Part shown: positions 15,588 through 24,408 of the stretch, piece after piece
How the letters are laid out: every line of letters starts with the position of its first letter
Numbering within the stretch: position 1 is the stretch's first letter
Origin: Rhizobium rhizogenes NBRC 13257
GTDB lineage: Bacteria > Pseudomonadota > Alphaproteobacteria > Rhizobiales > Rhizobiaceae
DNA: 64,000 nt
NCBI RefSeq assembly: GCF_000696095.1
Contig: NZ_BAYX01000024.1
Location: forward strand, 1-64,000
Direction: 5' to 3'
The notes under the pieces: generated by a model
Told to the model about the DNA's origin: nothing
Seen by the model: the letters and a program-made list of their open reading frames with translations, nothing else
Database searches by the model: none
Translations under genes and position numbers: made by a program

Positions 15588-16790
15588 CTAAAACCGCCGC
15601 CAATGTCGCGAGAACTCATCCGTCTTGCCGATGGCATGAATGACGCCGTGCAGTTCCGCCAACCCCTTCAGACGCCCGATCAGTGAGTAGCCGGGATTGG
15701 TCGGCTTATCGACATCGTCAGCGATCAGATGGCCATGATCGGGGCGCATCGGGATCAGATGATCCGCACGGCCCTCGGCCCGACGCCGGGCCTCTTCCGC
15801 TAGTAGCGTGCGCAGAATGGCGTACATGTCGCTGCGGCCCTCGAGATGGGACGCTTCGACAAAGGAACCGTCCGGCTCGATCGCCACGTCGCGAAGATGG
15901 GCGAAATTGATGCGCGGCGCAAACTCGCGGGCAATGGCGAGCACGTCGTTGTCGGCACGCGAACCCAGAGAGCCGACGCAAAGCGTCAGGCCATTCGCCG
16001 GATCATCAACGCTGGTGACGATGCGGCGCAGATCCTCAGCCGTCGAGACCACGCGCGGCAGGCCGAACAGAGAAATCGGCGGGTCGTCGGGATGGATGGC
16101 AAGCCTTGCGCCAACCTCCGCCGCAACCGGCACCACTTCGCGCAGAAAATTGTCAAGGTTCGCCCGAAGATCGTCGGCCGTCACGCCGTCGAAGGCGGCA
16201 ATCTCAGCACGAATGGCCTCCCGGCCATAGCTGTCCTCGCCACCGGGAAGACCGGCGATGATATTGCTTTCAAGCCGCTGAACCGCTTCCTCGGAAAGCC
16301 CCTTCAGCCGCTGCTCCGCGCGCTGCACAAGCTCCGGCGCGTAGCTCGTCTCGGCGCCTTTTCGGCGGAGAATAAAGACGTCGTAAGCGACGAATTCCAC
16401 CATGTCGAAGCGAAGCGCCAGCGCCGTCGTCGGCATCTCGAAACGCAGATCCGTGCGTGTCCAGTCGACCACCGGCATGAAATTGTAGCAGATCGTCCTG
16501 ATGTCGGAGCGGGCGAGATTGACCAGCGTATCCTTCCAGACGCCGATCGCCTTCGCAGCGCCAGCGCCACCAAGCTTGATGGCGCTCGGGATCGGGATCG
16601 ATTCACAGACGCTCCAGCGCATGCCGGCCGCTGCCACGAGGGCCTTGCGCGCCTCGATCTCCTCCGGCGCCCATGTGCGCGAGTAGGAGATTTCGTGCAG
16701 CGCGGTCACGACGCCCGTCGCCCCGCCCTGGCGGGCGTGAATGAGTGGAACGAGATCCCTAGGCCCGAACCAACGCCAGCAACTCTCCAT
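15588..16790 (-). CDS. uxuA: Mannonate dehydratase
   Basis: 400 residues, close to the usual 394. Opens MESCWRWFGPRDLVPLIHAR, the family start, with GVVTALHEISY, CESIPIPSAIKLG, ICYNFMPVVDWTRTDL and the metal-site region RLAIHPDDPP, LCVGSLGSRADNDVLA, INFAHLRDV and DHLIPMRPDHGHLI. It dehydrates D-mannonate to 2-keto-3-deoxygluconate, Fe/Mn dependent, in the hexuronate branch of Entner-Doudoroff metabolism. AGGAGA lies 7 bases before the ATG. It is divergent from a GntR regulator and paired operator-like sites (16806-16889). uxuB (fructuronate reductase) is not in the window. Confidence 0.94.
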   Translation of the reverse strand: MESCWRWFGPRDLVPLIHARQGGATGVVTALHEISYSRTWAPEEIEARKALVAAAGMRWSVCESIPIPSAIKLGGAGAAKAIGVWKDTLVNLARSDIRTICYNFMPVVDWTRTDLRFEMPTTALALRFDMVEFVAYDVFILRRKGAETSYAPELVQRAEQRLKGLSEEAVQRLESNIIAGLPGGEDSYGREAIRAEIAAFDGVTADDLRANLDNFLREVVPVAAEVGARLAIHPDDPPISLFGLPRVVSTAEDLRRIVTSVDDPANGLTLCVGSLGSRADNDVLAIAREFAPRINFAHLRDVAIEPDGSFVEASHLEGRSDMYAILRTLLAEEARRRAEGRADHLIPMRPDHGHLIADDVDKPTNPGYSLIGRLKGLAELHGVIHAIGKTDEFSRHWRRF

Positions 16791-16805
16791 GTGATATCTC
16801 CTGAT

Positions 16806-16889
16806 TTGTTGGTCAACATAATGCCAGATCCGAGATTGTCCATTCCATTGCCGCCCTTATCCCGCTTGACATCTCTTATTGACCAACAA
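16806..16889. promoter_or_regulatory. Paired operator-like sites between uxuA and gntR
   Basis: TTGTTGGTCAA at 16806-16816 and its exact reverse complement TTGACCAACAA at 16879-16889. Each contains TTGGTCAA/TTGACCAA, close to the palindromic ATTGGTCAAT-type sites of FCD-GntR regulators. Centres are 73 bp apart, near seven helical turns, one in front of each divergent gene. Likely sites for the adjacent regulator; possible loop. Confidence 0.65.
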
Positions 16890-16913
16890 TATCCTCTTCG
16901 AGACGGAGGATGC

Positions 16914-17627
16914 ATGGCGACGGAAATCGCAGAGATCGGGGACAAGGGATCGGCGGTAGACCAGGTGGTCGATGCGATCCGGCGGCTGATGCGTGAGCGC
17001 AATCTCGGCCTCGGCGACGCCCTGCCCTCGGAAATCGAGCTGGCGGCAATGTTCAACAGCAGCCGCAATACCGTGCGCGAAGCGATCCGCATGCTGAAGG
17101 CATACGGCATCGTCGAAAGCAGGCAGAAGGTCGGGGCCGTCATCACGGATCGGCGTCAGCAAGCGCTGATGGAGCAGTTCTCCTTCGCACTCGATATTTC
17201 CGCCGAAAGCTTCCTCGATATCCAGGGTTTTCGCCGACTGATCGAGGTCAATCTCTCCGATCTCCTGTTTGAACATATCGATGATGCCGGCATTGTGCGG
17301 CTGGAGGCGATCAACGATGCCATGAAGCTGGCGCCGGACCTTTCGGATGCCGCCGAATGCGACTTCAAGTTCCACGCCACGCTGGTGAGCCTTGCCGGCA
17401 ATCAGACGGTGTCACAAGTCTATGGCATTCTGCAGCCATTGTTGCAGCGGCTGATGGAGGCGGGCAAGCGCTCCCGCGCCGCTATCGACAGCGCCTATGA
17501 CGACCATCGCGACATCATAGCCGCACTGAAGCAGCGCGACCGCATTGCCTACGCCTATCACATGAACCGTCATCTTCACGCCGGATTGCAGTTCATCCAA
17601 CCATCCAAAGAGCCACGGCAGATCTGA
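16914..17627 (+). CDS. GntR-family (FadR/FCD) regulator, UxuR-like
   Basis: 237 residues. Winged helix at residues 12-80 (AVDQVVDAIRRLMRERNLGLGDALPSEIELAAMFNSSRNTVREAIRMLKAYG), then an FCD domain with ECDFKFHATLVSLAGN and a C-terminal YAYHMNRHLHAGL metal/ligand motif. Probably represses both uxuA and its own operon until a uronate- or mannoside-derived acid binds; effector is inferred from neighbours. Start at 16914, preceded by GACGGAGG; the frame is open far upstream but that part is antisense to uxuA. The beta-mannosidase gene follows after 30 bp. Confidence 0.9.
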   Translation: MATEIAEIGDKGSAVDQVVDAIRRLMRERNLGLGDALPSEIELAAMFNSSRNTVREAIRMLKAYGIVESRQKVGAVITDRRQQALMEQFSFALDISAESFLDIQGFRRLIEVNLSDLLFEHIDDAGIVRLEAINDAMKLAPDLSDAAECDFKFHATLVSLAGNQTVSQVYGILQPLLQRLMEAGKRSRAAIDSAYDDHRDIIAALKQRDRIAYAYHMNRHLHAGLQFIQPSKEPRQI

Positions 17628-17657
17628 CACAATCCATCTTATGACGGACCGACAAGC

Positions 17658-20129
17658 ATGAAGACACTGGCACTCGACACCGGCTGGACGCTTTCCCGCC
17701 TTCGCGCACCCTCCACCGCCCCCTCCCTGCCCGCGACGATCCCGGCCACCGTGCCGGGCAATGTGCATGTCGACCTGCTATCTGCCCGGCTGATCACCGA
17801 CCCCTATCTCGATGTCAACGAGATCTCCCAGGACTGGATCGGCCGCTCGGCCTGGCGATATCGCCTGGCCTTCGACTGGGATAGCGATGACGCAGATCGG
17901 GTTGATCTCTCCTGCCTCGGCCTCGATACGGCCGCCCGCCTGGAGCTGAACGGCGCACTGCTCGGTGAAACGAGCAACATGCACCGCAGCTACCGGTTCG
18001 ATATTCGCGAGAAGCTCAAGGATGGCCGCAACGAGCTGATCATCGATTTCGAGTCCGCCTATGCCCATGGCGAAGCGGTGCGCGCAGCACTCGGCACCGC
18101 CGCCGACATCCCGGCCAACTATCCCGGCCCGAGCCACCTCATCCGCAAGATGGCCTGCAATTTCGGCTGGGACTGGGGTCCGACCGTCGTCACCGCGGGC
18201 ATATGGAAGCCGGTTGCGATCGAGAGCTGGACGAAGGCGCGTTTGGGCACCATTCGTCCGGAAATTATCCTGCAGGGCTGCGACGGCGTCGCCCGCCTGC
18301 GCGTCGAGATCGAATGGGTCGCCGAGGGCATGGATAGCGCCGCACTCGTGATGTCGGTCGGCGGCAAGCGATCCGAGGTCCGCATCGCGCAGGGCGAAAT
18401 GCATACGCTGGTGGAATGCCGGGTCGATAATCCGCAAGTCTGGTGGCCGCATGGACTCGGCGATCAGCCCCTCTACGATCTCGACCTCCAGCTTCTGGGG
18501 TCAGACGGCGCGGTGCTCGACCGCTGGCAACGGCGGGTCGGTTTCCGCTCCGTGCGGCTCGACACGACGCCCGATGAGATCGGCTCCGCCTTCACCCTCA
18601 TCGTCAACGACGTCCCTGTCTTTGCCCGTGGCGCCAACTGGATTCCGGACGATTGCTTCCTGCCGCGTGTGACGCGGGAGCGCTATCGCGAGAGAATTGC
18701 CCAGGCCCGCGACGCCAATATGAATATCCTGCGCGTCTGGGGCGGCGGTATCTACGAGACCGATGCCTTCTACGAGGAATGCGACGCCGCCGGCATCATG
18801 GTCTGGCAGGATTTCCTCTTTGCCTGCGCCGCCTATCCCGAAGAGGAGCCGGTCTATAGCGAGATCGAGGCGGAAGCGCGCGAGGCGATTACCCGGCTGA
18901 TGCCCTACGCTTCGCTGGTGCTCTGGAACGGCAACAACGAGAACATCTGGGGCTATTTCGATTGGGGCTGGCAGGATGTGCTCGCCAATCGTCCCTGGGG
19001 TGCCGGCTATTATCTCGACCTCTTGCCGAAACTTGTCGCCGAGATCGACCCGACGCGGCCCTATTGGCCGGGCAGCCCCTATTCCGGCTCGATGGATATC
19101 GCGCCGAATGCCGATGAGCATGGCTGCAAGCACATCTGGGATGTCTGGAACGAGGTCGGCTACGAGACCTACCGCGACTATATTCCGCGTTTCTGCTCCG
19201 AATTCGGCTGGCAGGCGCCGCCGACCTACGGGACGCTTGCCTCATCCGTGCGGGAGAAAGATCGGGCGCCCGCCTCGCCCGGTGTTCTGCATCACCAGAA
19301 GGCCACGACCGGCAACGACAAGCTGCTCAAGGGATTGGAAGGCTGGTTCCCCGCGCCGGAAAACTTCGACGACTGGCTCTTCGTCACCCAGCTCAATCAG
19401 GCGCGCGCCATCAGCTTCGGCGTCGACCACATGCGCTCGCATCGCCCCACCTGCATGGGCGCGATCGTCTGGCAGCTCAACGATTGCTGGCCAGTGACCT
19501 CCTGGGCGGCAATCGATGGCGGCGGCCGGAAGAAACCGCTCTGGTATGCGCTACGCAACAGCTACGCCCCGCATCTCCTCACCATCCAGCCACGCGGCGA
19601 CGGCCTTGCCGCCATCGCCGTCAATGATGCCACCCTGTTCTGGCGCGTGCCCTTCACCGTCGAGCGTTTCGATTTCAACGGCACGCTTCTCGCCCATCAT
19701 TCCGTCTGGCGCATCCTCTGCGACCGCTTCGAAAATGCCGAGATATCGATACCCAGGGACGTGGCGACACCCGGCGATCCGCAGCGCGAATTCCTGCGCG
19801 CCCGGCTGGGCGATTCAGAGGCCTGGTGGTTCTTCGAAAAGGACATGAAGCTGCAATATCCGCAGCCGCGCTTCGAAATAGAGGCCGCGCAAACCGCCGA
19901 CGGTATAGCCGTCACGGTTACGGCGCAAACCTTCCTGCGCGATCTCTGCCTGTTTACCGACCGGATCGACCCGAATGCTGAGGTTGACGATATGCTGGTC
20001 AACCTGGTGCCGGGCGAGAGCAAGACGTTCCTCATCCAGGGCCTCTCGAAAGAGGCATGGGATGATGCCGATCTTTCCTCTGTGGTGCGAACGGCCAATC
20101 AGGTTGCGAGCACGATTCACCATCGTTGA
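17658..20129 (+). CDS. GH2-family beta-mannosidase
   Basis: 823 residues with the GH2 order: N-terminal jelly roll (GRSAWRYRLAFDW, LDTAARLELNGALLGETSNMHRSYRFD), immunoglobulin-like domain, TIM barrel with NPQVWWPHGLGDQPLYDL and RGANWIPDDCFLPR, acid/base Glu in LWNGNNENIWGY and nucleophile Glu in FCSEFGWQAPPT. The NNENIWG context is that of beta-mannosidases rather than beta-galactosidases. It releases mannose from beta-mannosides; no signal peptide, so it acts on imported oligosaccharides in the cytoplasm. In an apparent operon with the GntR gene upstream and the GH94-type gene downstream (117 bp). No transporter lies in the cluster. Confidence 0.92.
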   Translation: MKTLALDTGWTLSRLRAPSTAPSLPATIPATVPGNVHVDLLSARLITDPYLDVNEISQDWIGRSAWRYRLAFDWDSDDADRVDLSCLGLDTAARLELNGALLGETSNMHRSYRFDIREKLKDGRNELIIDFESAYAHGEAVRAALGTAADIPANYPGPSHLIRKMACNFGWDWGPTVVTAGIWKPVAIESWTKARLGTIRPEIILQGCDGVARLRVEIEWVAEGMDSAALVMSVGGKRSEVRIAQGEMHTLVECRVDNPQVWWPHGLGDQPLYDLDLQLLGSDGAVLDRWQRRVGFRSVRLDTTPDEIGSAFTLIVNDVPVFARGANWIPDDCFLPRVTRERYRERIAQARDANMNILRVWGGGIYETDAFYEECDAAGIMVWQDFLFACAAYPEEEPVYSEIEAEAREAITRLMPYASLVLWNGNNENIWGYFDWGWQDVLANRPWGAGYYLDLLPKLVAEIDPTRPYWPGSPYSGSMDIAPNADEHGCKHIWDVWNEVGYETYRDYIPRFCSEFGWQAPPTYGTLASSVREKDRAPASPGVLHHQKATTGNDKLLKGLEGWFPAPENFDDWLFVTQLNQARAISFGVDHMRSHRPTCMGAIVWQLNDCWPVTSWAAIDGGGRKKPLWYALRNSYAPHLLTIQPRGDGLAAIAVNDATLFWRVPFTVERFDFNGTLLAHHSVWRILCDRFENAEISIPRDVATPGDPQREFLRARLGDSEAWWFFEKDMKLQYPQPRFEIEAAQTADGIAVTVTAQTFLRDLCLFTDRIDPNAEVDDMLVNLVPGESKTFLIQGLSKEAWDDADLSSVVRTANQVASTIHHR

Positions 20130-20246
20130 GACGGAAACATTGTCACGAAAGATTGCGATCTCAGAGGGCAAATTGCCGCCTATGATCGCGCCGCACCTTG
20201 TGATCTAGTGCGCTCACCCGACCCATGAATCAGCGAGACACCGACT

Positions 20247-23200
20247 ATGCCTTCGGAATCCCAGCGCAGCTTTCAGACGCCTCGGCGCGAAGAACTCGGT
20301 CTTTCCACGCTTACCAATAGCGCCGGCCTGTCCGCATCGGCTTTGCCGAACGGCACGCTGTTTGCCATCGATTTTGCCGACCAGCAGGGCGGCGTCATGG
20401 TCAACCAGGTGCTCGGATCGCCTGTCTATGGCGGCATCGGACGGCTTTATCTGCGCATCGGCGGCTCAAAGCCTGAAGTCGTCGAAATCGTCGGCCCGAA
20501 GGCGGTGGTCAGCTTCGGCCATGACGAGACGAGTTTTGGGTGGAGCGGCGAGACGGCAGGTGTCCGGCATACGGTGCGGCTACAGCTCCATCCCGGCGAC
20601 ACCGCCTGGTTCTGGCGGGTTTCGCTTGAGAATACGACGAACAAGCCAATTTCGGCCGATCTCGTGCTGATCCAGGATGTCGGCATCGGCGACCGTGGTT
20701 TCCTGATGAACAGCGAGGCCTATGCCTCGCAATATATCGATCATCACATCGCCACTCATCCCGCCTTCGGGCCGGTCGTGATGAACCGGCAAAATCTGAA
20801 GCAAGGCGGCGGGCGCAATCCGTGGCTGGCGCAGGGCTGCCTGGATGGCGCAGCCGCCTATGCCACGGATGCGATCCAGCTGATGGTGCCGGCTCCAAGC
20901 GGCGATGCCCCCATGGTGCCGGGTTTCGGCGAAAACCTGGCGAGCACGCGCCGGCAACACGAGGTCGCCTGCCCGGCGATCCAGTCGAAGCCGCTGACAC
21001 TGGCACCAAAGGCGACTGCTACCACGACCTTCTTCGGTCTGCTCGTCGCCGATCACCCCTTGGCCTCCAGCGATGCCGATCTCGTCCGTCTCGATGCCTT
21101 GCCGCAGGCCCTCGGTCAGCTGACGGCGACGGATATTGCCTCGGAGACACCGGTTCGCAGCCTGGTGCAGGACGCGCCGCTGTTCGTGACCGAGCCGTTG
21201 GACGCCGCGACCATCGACCGGCTTTATCCCGAGCGCATGCTGGAAGAACGCATCGACGGCCAGCTCTCTTCCTTCTTCGTGCCGGAGGGATCGCTGAACC
21301 GTCATGTCGTGCTGCGCGAGAAGGAGCGCCTCGTGGCGCGCCGCCATGGCGCCATCGTCCGCAGCGGCCACAACATGCTGCTCGATGACCAGACTTTGGG
21401 CGCAACCTGCTGGATGCAGGGCATCTTCGCGGCGCAGCTCACCATCGGCAACACCTCCTTTCACAAGCTGTTCTCGATCTCCCGCGATCCCTACAATCTG
21501 ACGCGGGCAAGCGGGTTGCGCATCCTCGTGGATCTCGGCGAAGGCTGGCGCCTGCTCGGCGTGCCCGCCGCTTTCGACATGGGTCTCAGCGATGTCAGAT
21601 GGATCTACAAGCTTGCCGGCTGCACCATCACCGTGACGGCGGCAGCCTCGGGCGATGATCCCGCCATGCAGTGGAACGTCACGGTCGAGGGCAAGGCCTG
21701 CCGCTTCCTGGTGTTCGGCCATATCGTTCTCGGCGAGCGCGACTATGAAGCCGTCGCCAACATCGAAATCGATGCTGCGGCCAAGCAGATATCCTTCCGT
21801 CCTCAATCCTCCTGGCTTTGGGATCGCTATCCGCAGGCCGCCTATCATCTCGTTACCGCAACGCCGGATGCTTTCGAAGCAATCGGCGGCGACGAGCTTC
21901 TCTATGGCGACGGCATCTCACGCAACGGTCCCTTCATCGCGCTGAAATCACGCTCGACGCAAGGCTTCAGCTTTGCCGTCACCGGATCGATGACCGACAC
22001 AGCCGCGGGTGAAGCCCTTGCCGCACGTTACAAGGCAGGCGTCAGCGCTGAGGACATGCTTGCGCCGGCACAAGGCTTCTGGAGCCATGTGACACGCGGC
22101 TTGCGCATCAAGGGCAGCGGACCGAATATTGTCGAGCAGGCGGTTATGCTGCCCTGGCTGGCGCATGACGCCATCATCCATCTGAGCGTGCCGCACGGCC
22201 TAGAACAATATACCGGGGCGGCCTGGGGAACGCGCGACGTCTGCCAGGGGCCGGTTGAATTCCTGCTCGCCTATGAACACGACGCCGAGGTGAAGCAGGT
22301 CCTGAGCACCGTCTTTTCCGAACAATACCGGGACCGGGGCGACTGGCCACAATGGTTCATGCTGGAACCCTATGCCAATATCCGCGCCGGCGAGAGCCAT
22401 GGCGATATCGTCGTCTGGCCGCTGAAGGCGCTCTGCGACTATATCGAGGCGACGGGCGATATCACTTTCCTCGCCGAAACCGTTCCCTGGCGAGCCGATG
22501 ACACCATGCAGCGGACGGAAGAGACCGCAACGATCTCCGACCATGTCGAAAAGCTGCTCGACACCGTGCGCAGCCGCTTCGTGCCCGGCACCAACCTGAT
22601 CCGCTATGGCGAAGGTGACTGGAACGACAGCCTGCAGCCGGCCGATCCGCATTTGCGCGACTGGATGGTCAGCAGCTGGACCGTTTCGCTGCTCTACGAA
22701 CAGCTCGTGCGCTATGCCGCAATCCTGACATTCGCAAGCCGGGACGAAGAGGCGCAGAGCCTCAAAGAGACTGCCGCCGCCATGCGCAGCGATTTCAATC
22801 GCCTGCTGATGCGCGACGGTATCGTCGCCGGCTATGGTGTCTTCGATCCGAGCCATGACGGCGTCGAGCTGCTGCTGCATCCGGCCGACACCCGCACCGG
22901 CCTGCATTTTTCGCTGATCGCGATGACGCAGCCGATGCTGGGCGGCCTGTTTACACCCGAGCAGCGGCACGACCACATGAAGCTGATCAGCGAGAACCTG
23001 CTCTTCCCGGATGGCGTCCGGCTGATGGAAAAGCCGGCGACCTATGCCGGGGGGCCGGAGACGCTGTTCCGCCGCGCCGAGTCCTCGTCCTTCTTCGGGC
23101 GCGAGATCGGCCTCATGTATGTGCACGCGCATCTGCGTTACTGCGAGGCGCTGGCTCTGGATAACGATGCCGAAGGCGTCTGGAGCGCGCTGGCGCTCGC

Positions 23201-23507
23201 CAATCCGATCTCGGTCAGCGGTCGGCTAGACCACGCGTCGCTGCGACAGCGCAACACCTATTTCAGCAGCAGCGATGCCGCCTTCGATGACCGCTATCAT
23301 GCTTCGTCCGACTGGGATCGCGTCAAGGCCGGCGATATCGCCGTCGATGGCGGCTGGCGCATCTATTCGAGCGGCCCCGGCCTCTACACGAAGAGCCTGA
23401 TCAACAACGTCCTCGGTTTCAAGCGGCACTTCGGCCAGCGTGTCCACAAGCCGCTGTTGCCAGCATCGGTTACCGTTTCCAAGGTCGAGCTGGATTTCAA
23501 GGCGTAA
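20247..23507 (+). CDS. Large GH94-type glycoside phosphorylase-like protein
   Basis: 1086 residues, no signal peptide. The C-terminal (alpha/alpha)6 barrel has GH94 landmarks: GLEQYTGAAWGTRDVCQGPVE, GDIVVWPLKALCDYIEATGD, the general-acid motif RYGEGDWNDSLQP, and the late PRRA-like ETLFRRAESSSFFGREIGLMYVHAH. The N-terminal half is beta-sandwich-like (VRLQLHPGDTAWFWRVSLENTT). GH94 enzymes use phosphate to cleave beta-glucosides; the size of about 1090 residues is like that of 1,2-beta-oligoglucan phosphorylases rather than the shorter cellobiose phosphorylases. Rhizobia make cyclic beta-1,2-glucan, which makes that activity plausible, but the neighbours (mannosidase, mannonate dehydratase) point to mannose chemistry. 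Substrate not proven; it could also be a non-phosphorolytic relative. Confidence 0.75.
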   Translation: MPSESQRSFQTPRREELGLSTLTNSAGLSASALPNGTLFAIDFADQQGGVMVNQVLGSPVYGGIGRLYLRIGGSKPEVVEIVGPKAVVSFGHDETSFGWSGETAGVRHTVRLQLHPGDTAWFWRVSLENTTNKPISADLVLIQDVGIGDRGFLMNSEAYASQYIDHHIATHPAFGPVVMNRQNLKQGGGRNPWLAQGCLDGAAAYATDAIQLMVPAPSGDAPMVPGFGENLASTRRQHEVACPAIQSKPLTLAPKATATTTFFGLLVADHPLASSDADLVRLDALPQALGQLTATDIASETPVRSLVQDAPLFVTEPLDAATIDRLYPERMLEERIDGQLSSFFVPEGSLNRHVVLREKERLVARRHGAIVRSGHNMLLDDQTLGATCWMQGIFAAQLTIGNTSFHKLFSISRDPYNLTRASGLRILVDLGEGWRLLGVPAAFDMGLSDVRWIYKLAGCTITVTAAASGDDPAMQWNVTVEGKACRFLVFGHIVLGERDYEAVANIEIDAAAKQISFRPQSSWLWDRYPQAAYHLVTATPDAFEAIGGDELLYGDGISRNGPFIALKSRSTQGFSFAVTGSMTDTAAGEALAARYKAGVSAEDMLAPAQGFWSHVTRGLRIKGSGPNIVEQAVMLPWLAHDAIIHLSVPHGLEQYTGAAWGTRDVCQGPVEFLLAYEHDAEVKQVLSTVFSEQYRDRGDWPQWFMLEPYANIRAGESHGDIVVWPLKALCDYIEATGDITFLAETVPWRADDTMQRTEETATISDHVEKLLDTVRSRFVPGTNLIRYGEGDWNDSLQPADPHLRDWMVSSWTVSLLYEQLVRYAAILTFASRDEEAQSLKETAAAMRSDFNRLLMRDGIVAGYGVFDPSHDGVELLLHPADTRTGLHFSLIAMTQPMLGGLFTPEQRHDHMKLISENLLFPDGVRLMEKPATYAGGPETLFRRAESSSFFGREIGLMYVHAHLRYCEALALDNDAEGVWSALALANPISVSGRLDHASLRQRNTYFSSSDAAFDDRYHASSDWDRVKAGDIAVDGGWRIYSSGPGLYTKSLINNVLGFKRHFGQRVHKPLLPASVTVSKVELDFKA

Positions 23508-23551
23508 TCAAAAAGGGGCCGCGTGTGGCGGCCCCTCTCCAGATTTTGCAA

Positions 23552-24382
23552 TCAAGCAGCTGCGTCCCAGACCGGCGCGAGGCCATCGGGGCTGACGATC
23601 CGCCCCTTGGGCTCGGCAAGCGCATGGATCGCTGCCATTTCTTCCGCCGTCAGCTCGAAATCGAAGATTGCTGCATTTTCTTGGGCACGAGTCTCGGAGA
23701 CCGTCTTCGACAGCACGACCAGCCCCTGCTGCACGATCCAGCGCAGGACGATCTGCGCGACGGATTTACCGTGCCGGCCTGCGATCGCCTTCAGAACCGG
23801 ATCGTTCAGCACCCTGCCATCCGCCATGGCGTAATAGGCGGTGACGGACATGCCGAGACTCTTGGCCGTTTCGATCACCTGTGACTGGTCAAGATAGGGG
23901 TGATACTCGACTTGATTGGTGATAAGTGGCAGTTCGCTGAGCTTTGCCGCCTCCGTCATCAGCGCGCGGTTGAAGTTCGAGACGCCAATGTGGCGAACCT
24001 TGCCGGCCTTGGTAACGTCGTTCAAGGCACCGATCTGCTCGGCAACCGGCACGGCGTCGTTCGGCCAATGGAGGAGGAGGAGATCGACATAGTCGGTCTT
24101 CAGCTTCTTCAGACTTTCATCGACCGAAGCGACGAAGGCCGCATGCTTATAATGTTCGACCCAGACCTTGGTCGTCAGGAAGAGATCGGCGCGGGCAAGG
24201 CCGGAGCGCAGGATGCCCTCCCCGACCTCGGCCTCGTTGCCGTAGATCTGGGCGGTATCGATATGTCGGTAGCCGTTGTTCAGCACATACGACACCATGC
24301 GTTCGGTATCGGGGCCGGGCACGCGGAAGGTGCCGAAGCCGAGAGCTGGGATCGATGCGCCATTGGCGTTGACGAGATGCAT
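23552..24382 (-). CDS. Aldo/keto reductase
   Basis: 276 residues. Complete AKR barrel: ALGFGTFRV, GYRHIDTAQIYGNEAEVG (catalytic Asp and Tyr), LTTKVW (catalytic Lys), VDLLLLHWPND (catalytic His), HIGVSNFN, NQVEYHPYLDQ, and the NADPH loop around LSKTVSETRAQEN. Belongs to the 2,5-diketo-D-gluconate reductase-like subgroup; physiological substrate unknown. AAAGGAAA precedes the ATG at 24382. One variation: the usual 'YSPL' after SVTAY is replaced by YAMADGR. Its gene follows the MFS exporter gene by 26 bp on the same strand, so the two are probably co-transcribed. Confidence 0.92.
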   Translation of the reverse strand: MHLVNANGASIPALGFGTFRVPGPDTERMVSYVLNNGYRHIDTAQIYGNEAEVGEGILRSGLARADLFLTTKVWVEHYKHAAFVASVDESLKKLKTDYVDLLLLHWPNDAVPVAEQIGALNDVTKAGKVRHIGVSNFNRALMTEAAKLSELPLITNQVEYHPYLDQSQVIETAKSLGMSVTAYYAMADGRVLNDPVLKAIAGRHGKSVAQIVLRWIVQQGLVVLSKTVSETRAQENAAIFDFELTAEEMAAIHALAEPKGRIVSPDGLAPVWDAAA

Positions 24383-24408
24383 GGGATTTCCTTTCAATTG
24401 CAGACTGA

